From Bacteroidales bacterium (GTDB lineage: Bacteria > Bacteroidota > Bacteroidia > Bacteroidales > Tenuifilaceae), in NCBI GenBank assembly GCA_028680705.1, contig JAQUJY010000007.1, positions 1 through 60,443 of the forward strand: 60,443 bases of DNA, in the 5' to 3' direction. Numbering within the stretch: position 1 is the first letter of the stretch; every line of letters begins with the position of its first letter. The translations under genes and the position numbers were made by a program. The notes under the pieces are model-generated. The model was not told the DNA's origin, searched no databases, and was given only the letters and a program-made list of their open reading frames with translations. This document shows positions 9,127 through 17,252 of the stretch, in pieces.

Positions 9127-9816
9127 TTATAGGATATTCAGTAACTCTAGCAGCGAAGTAATCTCATGCGTAAACTTTTGGCTGTGCTTAGTTTGGGTTG
9201 GGTTAAAATAGATCTGGTCAATACCAAAATTTTTAGCACCAATGATATCGGCTTTATAGTCATCTCCAATCATAACGCTTTCCTCTTTACGAGCATTGGC
9301 CAATGAAAGCGTATATTCAAATGCCCTGGGATGAGGTTTATGATAGCCCGACATTTCTGATGTTACAACTTTGGTAAAGTAGTGCGATATGCCGCATAGT
9401 TCAATTTTTGCAAACTGAACCTCGTTAAAGCCATTGGTTATGATGTGTAACTTATACTTATTCTTAAGATATTCAAGTACTTCAATTGAATGGGGGATAA
9501 GGGTTGTTTTTTTAGGGCTTTCTTCAATGTATTCCCTATCTATAACCATTACTAAATCCTTGTTACGGATACCGTAATCGCCTAATGTCTTTTCGAATCG
9601 TTTGTACCTGAGGACCTTTTTTTTTAGTTCTCCATTTTGGTAGCTATTCCAAAGCCTATCGTTGTGTAGGTCAAATGTTTCAATAAAATGCTCTGGACCT
9701 GGGGCATAGTTGCTCAGGTTGTGTCTATCAAAAATATCCATAAGGGTTAGGCGCTTATTATGCTCAAAATCCCATAGCGTTCTGTCAAGATCAAAAAAAA
9801 TATGTTTGTATTTCAT
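9127..9816 (-). CDS. HAD-family hydrolase, YjjG-type nucleotidase
   Basis: A 229-residue haloacid dehalogenase-superfamily phosphatase of the YjjG (5'-nucleotidase, non-canonical pyrimidine) type. The nucleophile motif FFDLDRTLWDFE is at 8-19 (D9, D11). An all-helical cap follows, then IITNG (motif II), a downstream Lys, and MIGDDYKADIIGA (motif III). The L.D.D.TLWDFE signature with a helical cap is characteristic of YjjG-like proteins, which dephosphorylate dUMP/dTMP and modified nucleotides. Substrate here is inferred from the family. Confidence 0.88.
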   Translation of the reverse strand: MKYKHIFFDLDRTLWDFEHNKRLTLMDIFDRHNLSNYAPGPEHFIETFDLHNDRLWNSYQNGELKKKVLRYKRFEKTLGDYGIRNKDLVMVIDREYIEESPKKTTLIPHSIEVLEYLKNKYKLHIITNGFNEVQFAKIELCGISHYFTKVVTSEMSGYHKPHPRAFEYTLSLANARKEESVMIGDDYKADIIGAKNFGIDQIYFNPTQTKHSQKFTHEITSLLELLNIL

Positions 9817-9895
9817 TCTAATGCGCTAATTCTAATTTGTGCAAATATACTGATAATGAGATACGGACAAAAGGGGCTAAGCAATTTACACTAAA

Positions 9896-9926
9896 TTGAC
9901 AGTAGCGTAAAAAAACATTATCTTTG
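9896..9926 (+). promoter_or_regulatory. Promoter of the DEAD-box helicase gene
   Basis: TTGAC at 9896-9900 and TATCTTTG at 9919-9926, about 19-20 bp apart: a strong Bacteroidota sigma-ABfr-type promoter. It leaves a leader of roughly 75 nt before the TTG start at 10007, as is common for cold-inducible RNA helicases. Confidence 0.7.
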
Positions 9927-10006
9927 TAGTGCTATAAAGTGGCTATCATTTCCAACGGAAAAGAGTTGTCGTGGTTTAGCTTTAATAAAACTAATACATA
10001 AATAAT

Positions 10007-11137
10007 TTGAAGTTCAAAGATTTTGATTTTATCAGTTCAGTCAACGAGGGTATTGAAGCCATGGGTTTTAATGAACCCACTCCAGTTCAAGAACAAGCAA
10101 TAGGGCCAATTATGCAGGGTAGTGATGTGATAGCCTGCGCCCAAACGGGAACCGGAAAAACAGCAGCGTTTATACTTCCAATCATCAATAAACTAGCCAG
10201 TCTTCCTGCGAAGTTAAACTATACAAGCACCTTAGTTATTTTACCAACCCGTGAACTTGCCCTGCAAATTGATCGACAACTCGAGGGGTTTGGATATTTT
10301 TCACCTGTTAGCTCAATAGCTGTTTATGGGGGTAACGATAGTACTGGATGGGATAAACAAAGGCTTGCCATACAGAATGGTGCCGATTTTCTAATAGCAA
10401 CGCCTGGGCGGCTAATACAGCATATTCGCATGGGCTACGTAGATCTAAGTAGGGTAGAGCACCTAGTACTCGACGAAGCAGATAGGATGCTCGATATGGG
10501 TTTTTATGATGACATTATGGAGATTATAGCCTTGCTACCAAAGAAAAGGCAAACATTGCTCTTCTCAGCAACTATGCCATCCAATATTCGGAAGTTGGCC
10601 AAAAGTATAATGAGTAAGCCTATTGAGATAAGCATTGCTGTTTCTAAACCCGCCGAGAACGTACTACAGGCAGTATATTTTGTTGAAGACTCGGCAAAAA
10701 TTAAACTGCTTGCGCATTTATTAGTTGATAAAAAGAATGTGAATAGTGCCATAATCTTCTCATCAACAAAAGTAAAGGTTAAGAGTATCGAGAAGTTGCT
10801 AAAATCCGAAGGGTTATCGGTTGATGCTATCCACTCCGATTTAGAGCAAAAGCAGCGCGAAGAGGTTTTAAGACAATTCCGTAACCACTCGTTTCAATTG
10901 CTGGTGGCAACCGACATAATTTCAAGGGGCATCGATATTGAGGATATCGACTTGATTGTAAACTACGATGTCCCACACGATCCTGAGGATTATGTGCATC
11001 GAATTGGTAGAACTGCTCGGGCTCAATCCGATGGTGTAGCGCTTACTTTTGTCAATAAAAAGGAGCGTAAACAATTTGATAGAATTGAGGGGTTTATTGA
11101 ACGGGAAATTTTTAGAATTCCGCTTCCAAAACTCTAG
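10007..11137 (+). CDS. DEAD-box ATP-dependent RNA helicase
   Basis: A 376-residue helicase core. The Q motif (GFNEPTPVQEQAI) is followed by Walker A AQTGTGKT, PTRELA, TPGRL, VLDEADRML, SAT, the C-terminal RecA domain with SRGIDIEDIDLIVNYD, and HRIGRTAR. There is almost nothing beyond the core (the tail ends about 25 residues after the last motif), so it lacks the RNA-binding extensions of DeaD/CsdA and is closest to RhlE-like enzymes. Such proteins remodel ribosomal or messenger RNA. The start is a TTG, supported by the Q-motif distance; no ATG lies between the promoter and the conserved region. Confidence 0.94.
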   Translation: MKFKDFDFISSVNEGIEAMGFNEPTPVQEQAIGPIMQGSDVIACAQTGTGKTAAFILPIINKLASLPAKLNYTSTLVILPTRELALQIDRQLEGFGYFSPVSSIAVYGGNDSTGWDKQRLAIQNGADFLIATPGRLIQHIRMGYVDLSRVEHLVLDEADRMLDMGFYDDIMEIIALLPKKRQTLLFSATMPSNIRKLAKSIMSKPIEISIAVSKPAENVLQAVYFVEDSAKIKLLAHLLVDKKNVNSAIIFSSTKVKVKSIEKLLKSEGLSVDAIHSDLEQKQREEVLRQFRNHSFQLLVATDIISRGIDIEDIDLIVNYDVPHDPEDYVHRIGRTARAQSDGVALTFVNKKERKQFDRIEGFIEREIFRIPLPKL

Positions 11138-11373
11138 TTTTACCCAAAATACTCCCTATTGCTTTGATATTCAGTTTTAAACGATCGATTAAACTTTATG
11201 GCACTTCTGAAACTGCTAATAGGCTGATAATCACATACCATTTGTAGAATTACATCAAAAAGTGTGTAGAATGTTACCCTTATTACCAATTGATTTGTTA
11301 ACGTTGTACTCGCAAATTGCAAAAAAGATTGTTTTGGACAAGCAATTTTATTATTAACCAACAAAGGAGTGAT

Positions 11374-12918
11374 ATGCCTTTAAAAAGAAAAATTTTAGAA
11401 CTCAAAAAGCGCAAGGAAGAAATCCTGCAGGGCGGAGGAGAAAAAGCCATAGCAAAACAAATAGCTATGGGCAAACTTACTGCCCGCGAAAGGGTTATTG
11501 CGCTACTTGATGAGGACTCATTTAATGAGTATGACCTTTTTGTTGAACACGAAGCACGCGATTTCGGTATGGAGAGTAAAATTCTCCATGGTGATGGTGT
11601 AGTCATCGGAACAGGGACTATTTACGGTGCACCCGTTGCTATTTTTGCACAGGATTTTACTGTTGCAGGGGGATCGCTTGGGCTGATGCACGCTCGCAAG
11701 ATTACTAAGATTATGGATTACGCCCTAAGAATGCGTATCCCGCTAATTGGTATTAACGACTCTGGGGGAGCACGTATTCAGGAGGGAGTAAACTCTCTTG
11801 CAGGTTACGGCGAAATTTTCTACCGTAATACTCTTGCCAGCGGTGTTATACCTCAGATTTCAGTAATCCTTGGCCCATGTGCTGGTGGTGCGGTGTATTC
11901 GCCTGCACTAACCGATTTTGTGTTTACCGTTGATAACATCTCTAAGATGTTTATTACCGGACCAGAGGTAATTAGAACCGTTCTTGGTGAGGAGATTACC
12001 ATGGAAGAACTTGGTGGCGCTAGGGTGCATGCCGAAATAACAGGTAATGCCCACTTTTTTGCCGAGAGTGAGATGGAGTGTTTTGAGCAGATTAAAAAGC
12101 TAATTACCTACATCCCTTGGAATAATACACGCAAAGCGCGAAAATTTGAGCCTAAAGAGCCAAAACCAGAGTATAATATCGACGATATTGTTCCTGGCGA
12201 TTCTAAGCAACCCTACGATGTGCGCGATGTTATTAGGTCTATTGCAGATGATTCAGATTTCTTTGAGGTTCACGAGTATTGGGCAGCTAACATTGTTGTT
12301 GGCTTTGGTCGAATTAACGGTGATACTGTTGGGTTTGTTGCCAACCAAGCACTTGTGCTTGCAGGTGTTCTCGATGTTGACTCATCGGATAAGGGCGCTA
12401 GGTTTATTCGTTACTGTGATGCCTTTAGTATACCAATCATTACACTGGTTGATTTACCCGGCTACCTACCAGGCGCTGATCAGGAGCACGCAGGAGTAAT
12501 TCGACACGGTGCAAAAATGCTGTATTCATACAGTGAGGCAACCGTTCCAAAAATATCTGTTATACTCAGAAAAGCATATGGAGGAGGCTATATCGCTATG
12601 AATTCGCGTCACTTACGTGCCGATTTTGTGTTCGCGTGGCCAGGTGCTGAGATAGCGGTTATGGGTCCAGAAGGTGCTGCCAATATCATATTCCGTAAGG
12701 AAATTATGGAGGCAGAAGACCCAGATAAAATGCGTCGTCTAAAGGTAAAGGAGTATAAGGAGAAATTTGCTAATCCCTATGTGGCAGCAGCTAAAGGTTA
12801 TGTTGACACAGTAATTGAACCTTCGGAAACACGTAAACTGATTATTCATGCATTAGAGGTTTCCGTTAATAAGATTGTTGACACACCTTGGAAGAAGCAC
12901 GGAATACCACCATTCTAA
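11374..12918 (+). CDS. Acyl-CoA carboxyltransferase (methylmalonyl/propionyl-CoA type)
   Basis: A 514-residue crotonase-fold carboxyltransferase that moves a carboxyl group between an acyl-CoA and carboxybiotin. Residues 1-60 carry the start of the carboxyltransferase N domain (KLTARERV..LLD). NDSGGARIQEGVNSLAGYGEIF and GPCAGGAVYSPAL form the CoA/biotin pockets of the N half; the C half has LVDLPGYLPGADQEH and RKAYGGGYIAMNS. This matches MmdA or the propionyl-CoA carboxylase beta subunit. The ATG at 11374 has a good AAAGGAG 5 bp upstream; the 19 extra upstream codons are unsupported. It is followed 11 bp later by a biotin carrier protein, but no biotin carboxylase or membrane decarboxylase subunit adjoins. 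Confidence 0.93.
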   Translation: MPLKRKILELKKRKEEILQGGGEKAIAKQIAMGKLTARERVIALLDEDSFNEYDLFVEHEARDFGMESKILHGDGVVIGTGTIYGAPVAIFAQDFTVAGGSLGLMHARKITKIMDYALRMRIPLIGINDSGGARIQEGVNSLAGYGEIFYRNTLASGVIPQISVILGPCAGGAVYSPALTDFVFTVDNISKMFITGPEVIRTVLGEEITMEELGGARVHAEITGNAHFFAESEMECFEQIKKLITYIPWNNTRKARKFEPKEPKPEYNIDDIVPGDSKQPYDVRDVIRSIADDSDFFEVHEYWAANIVVGFGRINGDTVGFVANQALVLAGVLDVDSSDKGARFIRYCDAFSIPIITLVDLPGYLPGADQEHAGVIRHGAKMLYSYSEATVPKISVILRKAYGGGYIAMNSRHLRADFVFAWPGAEIAVMGPEGAANIIFRKEIMEAEDPDKMRRLKVKEYKEKFANPYVAAAKGYVDTVIEPSETRKLIIHALEVSVNKIVDTPWKKHGIPPF

Positions 12919-12929
12919 AAAATAGACAG

Positions 12930-13301
12930 ATGGAACAAAAGAAAAAGAATGAAATAGATGCGGCTCCTAAGCCCAACATAAATATTTCAGAGCATCCAAT
13001 GTTTAGGACAATGGTTATTGAGGATACTAAGTATAGAACCCTTACCACAAGGAAAAATGAAATGCGTACCAAGTGGGAGGCGCCAAAACTTAAAGAGCTC
13101 AAATCGTTTATTCCTGGTACAATAATCAAGGTGGCTGTAAAATCAGGAGATAAGGTAGAATCTGGTGATTTGCTCATGATTTTTGAGGCCATGAAAATGC
13201 AGAACAAGGTGCTTTGCCCGTTTCCTGGGGTAATAAAAGCGATTAACGTAAAGGAGGGAGAGAGAATTCCTAAGGGCTTTGTTATTGCAGAGTATGAGTA
13301 G
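12930..13301 (+). CDS. Biotin carboxyl carrier protein
   Basis: A 123-residue biotinyl protein. The C-terminal ~75 residues are a biotinyl/lipoyl domain with the biotinylation site FEAMKMQNKV (Lys in EAMKM) and the mirrored hairpin PGTIIKVAVKSGDKVESGD. The first ~50 residues are a charged, probably flexible linker. It would carry CO2 as carboxybiotin to and from the upstream carboxyltransferase. The ATG at 12930 lies 11 bp after the previous stop; an in-frame upstream start at 12888 would overlap the carboxyltransferase and is less likely. A terminator follows at once, so the two genes form a closed transcription unit. Confidence 0.93.
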   Translation: MEQKKKNEIDAAPKPNINISEHPMFRTMVIEDTKYRTLTTRKNEMRTKWEAPKLKELKSFIPGTIIKVAVKSGDKVESGDLLMIFEAMKMQNKVLCPFPGVIKAINVKEGERIPKGFVIAEYE

Positions 13302-13308
13302 ATTTAAG

Positions 13309-13336
13309 AATCGGGGTTTTGCCCCGATTTTTTTTA
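13309..13336 (+). terminator. Rho-independent terminator after the biotin carrier gene
   Basis: An 8-bp perfect stem (AATCGGGG / CCCCGATT) with a TTTTG loop, followed by a run of T residues, 7 bp after the stop codon. Confidence 0.9.
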
Positions 13337-13464
13337 TATAGTCCCTGTTGTTAGCTTATGATGGATAAAACATTTGGAAAAGCTGTGAGGAGTGTGCCAT
13401 ATTGTTAGTATTTTTGCCTCAACTAATAGGTTTTACTAAAACACAATAAAACATTTCTTTTACT

Positions 13465-15684
13465 ATGGAAGTTACTGTAAACATTGCTAAGGAGTTAGGC
13501 TTAACCCCTGACGAGTTTGAGATGATAAAAAAAATACTTGGCCGAACTCCAAACTATACCGAGCTAAGCATTTTTTCTGTAATGTGGAGTGAGCATGCAT
13601 CCTATAAAAACTCCATAAAATGGATAAAAACATTACCACGTAAAGGAGATGCAGTTCTTGCTGAGGCAGGAGCTGAAAACGCTGGACTTGTTGATATCGG
13701 TGATGGTTTAGCCTGTGCGTTCAAAATTGAGTCGCACAATCACCCATGTGCGGTTGAGCCTTATCAAGGAGCAGCAACTGGAGTGGGAGGGATTAATCGC
13801 GACATTTTCACCATGGGAGCACGCCCAATAGCCCAGCTAAATTCATTAAGGTTTGGCAATATAGAACTGGATAGAACCAAGTGGCACATAAAGGGCGTAG
13901 TAAAGGGAATCGGCGATTATGGTAATGCTTTTGGTGTTCCCGTTGTTGCCGGAGAAGTTTTTTTTGATGAATCATACAACACCAATCCATTGGTAAATGC
14001 AATGTCGGTTGGAATTGTGGAAAAGGATATGGTTATTTCGGCCATATCAGAGGGCGTTGGAAATCCTGTGTTTATTGTAGGTTCATCAACAGGCAAGGAT
14101 GGAATTCATGGTACAACCTTTGCCTCTGCCGATATTACCGAAGATTCTGCCGATGATATTCCATCCATTCAGGTGGGCGATCCATTTATGGAGAAGTTAT
14201 TGCTTGAGGCAAGCCTCGAGGTAATTAAAACAGGTGCCTTAGTTGGGATGCAGGATATGGGGGCAGCAGGAATAATCTGCTCAACCTCAGAGATGTCGGA
14301 GAAGGGTGGGTTTGGCATGAAGGTAGACCTAAGCAAGGTGCCTTTGCGTCAGCAGAATATGGAACCTTTTGAAATTCTCCTATCCGAGTCGCAAGAGCGT
14401 ATGCTAATTGTTGTTAAGAAAGGGCGCGAAGCTGAGGTAGAAAAGGTTTATGAGAAGTGGGACTTAAACTGTGTGCAGATTGCTGAGGTTACTGAAGGAG
14501 ATAGGCTTGAGTTCTTTTGGAAAAATGAAAAGGTAGCCGATGTACCCGCCGAAGCGTTGGTGCTTGGTGGAGGAGCCCCAGTTTACGATAGGGAGTACAA
14601 AGAACCAGCATATTATAACGAGTATAAGCAGTTTGATATTAATCAGATTCCAGAGCCTGCCGATTTAAAAGAGGTGGCAAAAATGCTGATAAATCACCCA
14701 AATATTGCATCGAAACGATGGGTTTACCAGCAGTACGATTCAATGGTTGGTACTCGCAACATGACAACAAACTTTCCTTCGGCTGCAGGCGTAGTAAACG
14801 TAAAGGGTACAAATAAAGCCTTGGTGCTTAGCGTTGATTGCAACCCTCGCTATGTTAAAGCCGATCCAATGATTGGTACCATGATTGCTGTTGCTGAGGC
14901 ATCGCGCAATATTATTTGTACGGGCGGTAAACCACTGGCTATTACTAACTGCTTAAATTTTGGAAATCCTTATAAGCCCGAAATATACTGGCAGTTTGTT
15001 AACGCAATCAAGGGCATGAGCAAAGCCTGCGAGAAGTTTGGTACACCAGTAACTGGCGGAAATGTTAGTTTCTACAACCAATCTACCATAGGCGGAAAGG
15101 ATGAGGCCGTTCACCCAACCCCAACTATTGGCATGTTAGGTGTACTTGAAAATAAAAATCACCATACAACATTGGCATTCAAGGATAAAGGTCATATGAT
15201 ATACCTGATTGGTAAGTCGCATAACGACATTTCATCCTCCGAATACCTTAACACATACCACGGCGTTAAAAAATCACCAGTACCTTATTTTAACCTCGAT
15301 GAGGAGTACAAAACACAGCAGTTGATGTTGCAACTTATTGGAAAGAATCTAATCCAATCAGCTAACGACGTATCTGATGGAGGACTTTATGTTACTCTCC
15401 TTGAGAGTGCTATGCCGAGAGACCTTGGTTTTGATATAACCACCGATGCAGAGATTAGACCCGATGCATTTCTCTTTGGCGAAGCCCAGGGACGTATTGT
15501 GGTATCCGTTTCGCATACTAAGGAAACTCAATTTATTGATCATATGGTTGAGAGCGGAGTTCTTTTTACTGTGATTGGGCATGTTACTAAATCGGAGATT
15601 AGGGTTGATGATGTTTCCTTCGGATTTATTGCCGATATGAAACAGGACTTCGACAATGCCCTCGAAAAACTAATTGTTGGTTAG
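13465..15684 (+). CDS. purL: Phosphoribosylformylglycinamidine synthase subunit PurL
   Basis: FGAM synthetase catalytic subunit (fourth step of purine synthesis): it converts FGAR to FGAM using ATP and ammonia from PurQ. At 739 residues it is the small PurL type, which needs separate PurS and PurQ; neither is adjacent. Early motifs include FSVMWSEHASYKNS and the ATP-binding ESHNHPCAVEPYQGAATG; a second repeat of the AIR-synthase fold carries DCNPRYVKADP and GGNVSFYN; DVSDGGL is near the C-terminus. A possible -7 box (TATTTTTG) is at 13409-13416. UbiE starts 14 bp after the stop, so the two may be cotranscribed. Confidence 0.97.
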   Translation: MEVTVNIAKELGLTPDEFEMIKKILGRTPNYTELSIFSVMWSEHASYKNSIKWIKTLPRKGDAVLAEAGAENAGLVDIGDGLACAFKIESHNHPCAVEPYQGAATGVGGINRDIFTMGARPIAQLNSLRFGNIELDRTKWHIKGVVKGIGDYGNAFGVPVVAGEVFFDESYNTNPLVNAMSVGIVEKDMVISAISEGVGNPVFIVGSSTGKDGIHGTTFASADITEDSADDIPSIQVGDPFMEKLLLEASLEVIKTGALVGMQDMGAAGIICSTSEMSEKGGFGMKVDLSKVPLRQQNMEPFEILLSESQERMLIVVKKGREAEVEKVYEKWDLNCVQIAEVTEGDRLEFFWKNEKVADVPAEALVLGGGAPVYDREYKEPAYYNEYKQFDINQIPEPADLKEVAKMLINHPNIASKRWVYQQYDSMVGTRNMTTNFPSAAGVVNVKGTNKALVLSVDCNPRYVKADPMIGTMIAVAEASRNIICTGGKPLAITNCLNFGNPYKPEIYWQFVNAIKGMSKACEKFGTPVTGGNVSFYNQSTIGGKDEAVHPTPTIGMLGVLENKNHHTTLAFKDKGHMIYLIGKSHNDISSSEYLNTYHGVKKSPVPYFNLDEEYKTQQLMLQLIGKNLIQSANDVSDGGLYVTLLESAMPRDLGFDITTDAEIRPDAFLFGEAQGRIVVSVSHTKETQFIDHMVESGVLFTVIGHVTKSEIRVDDVSFGFIADMKQDFDNALEKLIVG

Positions 15685-15698
15685 TATAGGTTTGCCAA

Positions 15699-16409
15699 GT
15701 GGTAGATTCAAGACCTAATAAAGAACAGGTGAGGGGCATGTTTAACGATATTGCCCCACGGTATGATTTTCTGAATCATTTACTGAGTTTGGGTATTGAT
15801 AAACTTTGGCGCAAACGGTTAATCCGCGACCTGCTCAAGCAAAAGCCACATCAAGTTCTTGATGTGGCAACTGGGACAGCCGACTTGGCAATCGCTTTGG
15901 CAAAAAAGAATGCTACTGTATGTATCGATGGTATTGATATTGCAGAAGCAATGCTTACCATAGGGAATGAAAAACTAATTAAAAAGCAACTCGATAACAG
16001 AATTAGGCTAAGTTTAGCAAGCGCCGAAAGTTTGCCTTTTAAAGGGAATCACTACGATGCTTGCATGGTAGCTTTTGGGGTTCGGAATTTTGAGGATCCC
16101 TTGGCTGGTTTAAGAGAAATTTTTAGGGTACTTAAACCTGGAGGAACCATAAGTGTTCTTGAATTTACTACACCGAAATTTCTTCCTGTAAGGCTTGTTT
16201 ACCAATTCTATTTTACAAAAGTATTGCCTTTTATAGGTAGAAAAGTTTCTGGTCATAGTACAGCTTATAGTTATCTGCCAAATTCTGTCGAGAGATTTAA
16301 AGAGCGCAACGAGTTTATTGAACTACTTAAACAGGTTGGTTTTATATCCACCAGTTACAAGTTACAGAGTTTTGGTGTTGCTGCAATATATAGAGCTCAA
16401 AAGGGGTAA
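15699..16409 (+). CDS. menG: Demethylmenaquinone methyltransferase
   Basis: UbiE/MenG-family SAM methyltransferase for the last step of menaquinone synthesis. It has 236 residues. The family signatures are clear: MFNDIAPRYDFLNHLLSLG.D..WR near 16-40, DVATGTADLAIALA (SAM site) near 55-68, VAFGVRNF near 125, and LKPGG....LEF. In Bacteroidota menaquinone is the main quinone, so MenG is preferred over UbiE as the role. The start is a GTG; no in-frame ATG precedes the conserved region. The porT-like gene follows about 95 bp downstream behind its own promoter. Confidence 0.95.
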   Translation: MVDSRPNKEQVRGMFNDIAPRYDFLNHLLSLGIDKLWRKRLIRDLLKQKPHQVLDVATGTADLAIALAKKNATVCIDGIDIAEAMLTIGNEKLIKKQLDNRIRLSLASAESLPFKGNHYDACMVAFGVRNFEDPLAGLREIFRVLKPGGTISVLEFTTPKFLPVRLVYQFYFTKVLPFIGRKVSGHSTAYSYLPNSVERFKERNEFIELLKQVGFISTSYKLQSFGVAAIYRAQKG

Positions 16410-16437
16410 TCGGATTTAGATATTTTTTTCAATAAAG

Positions 16438-16468
16438 TTTGTCACTTGTACAATATGCAATATCTTTA
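16438..16468 (+). promoter_or_regulatory. Promoter of the porT-like gene
   Basis: TTTG at 16438-16441, 19 bp spacer, TATCTTTA at 16461-16468 (7 of 8 to TAnnTTTG), 37 bp before the GTG start. Confidence 0.6.
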
Positions 16469-16505
16469 TCTACTTGTCGTTTATTAAAAAACTAAGCATA
16501 ACAGG

Positions 16506-17243
16506 GTGAAAAAAGGTTTATTCGTAATTGCTACTTTAGTGTTTTTTTTCATGGGGGGCACCACGGCCTATTCACAGTTTAGGCCAAACCCCATTCTTAA
16601 CGATCAGGATTATGAGCGTGAGAAGAGATTGCGCTTTGGTTTCTCGTTAGGGTTGAATTTTATGGATTTTACGGTAAAGAGTAGTATTAAACCCTATGTT
16701 TCTGATGGTGATTCTTTGCAGTACTTTGTAGATAATAGCCATATTATACCTGGTTTTAACGTTAATGTGGTTTCCGATTTCCGAATTATTGAAAATTTTC
16801 ACCTTCGATTTCTTCCTGGACTTGCCTTTGGGCAGCGCGATGTATCATTTTATCTTCCCAATGAGCAGGAGCCAACTACGATGAAACTTGAGTCGTCGTT
16901 TATAGAAATGCCATTTTTGCTTAAATATACTGCAAAGCGTAAAACCAATACTGTACCTTATCTTATTGCTGGTCTAAACTTTCGGATAGATATGGCAGCC
17001 TACAAAAAGCTTAACATTGAAGAGGGGATAATGATTAGGTTGGTTAAAGGTGACTTCTACTACGAAATTGGGTTTGGTCTCGATAACTTCTTAACCTTTT
17101 TTAAGTTCTCCACCGAGATCAAGTATTCCTCTGGATTCCTTAACGTATTTGCCAATGATTTTGCTGATGGAGCCCAGGACTATGCACATTCTATAAGCCA
17201 TATGCGATCACATGTTATTTCCTTATCATTTCACTTTGAATAG
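16506..17243 (+). CDS. porT: PorT-family outer-membrane beta-barrel protein
   Basis: A 245-residue protein with a clear signal peptide (KK, hydrophobic core 5-20, cleavage after TAYSQ) and amphipathic beta strands to a C-terminal ...HVISLSFHFE, the aromatic end of an outer-membrane barrel. Size, overall pattern and position directly after ubiE/menG fit PorT, an outer-membrane component needed for type IX secretion in Porphyromonas and relatives. Assignment to PorT rather than another small PorT-fold barrel rests on context and recall, not a search. A T9SS-sorted protein remnant elsewhere in this window (44.2 kb) shows that the lineage uses T9SS. GTG start. Confidence 0.72.
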   Translation: MKKGLFVIATLVFFFMGGTTAYSQFRPNPILNDQDYEREKRLRFGFSLGLNFMDFTVKSSIKPYVSDGDSLQYFVDNSHIIPGFNVNVVSDFRIIENFHLRFLPGLAFGQRDVSFYLPNEQEPTTMKLESSFIEMPFLLKYTAKRKTNTVPYLIAGLNFRIDMAAYKKLNIEEGIMIRLVKGDFYYEIGFGLDNFLTFFKFSTEIKYSSGFLNVFANDFADGAQDYAHSISHMRSHVISLSFHFE

Positions 17244-17252
17244 TTTAGTGCC

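Noticed and set aside
12146-12499. 117-residue frame within the carboxyltransferase gene
   Set aside because: Same-strand alternate frame of a clear crotonase-fold gene; no start context or motif.
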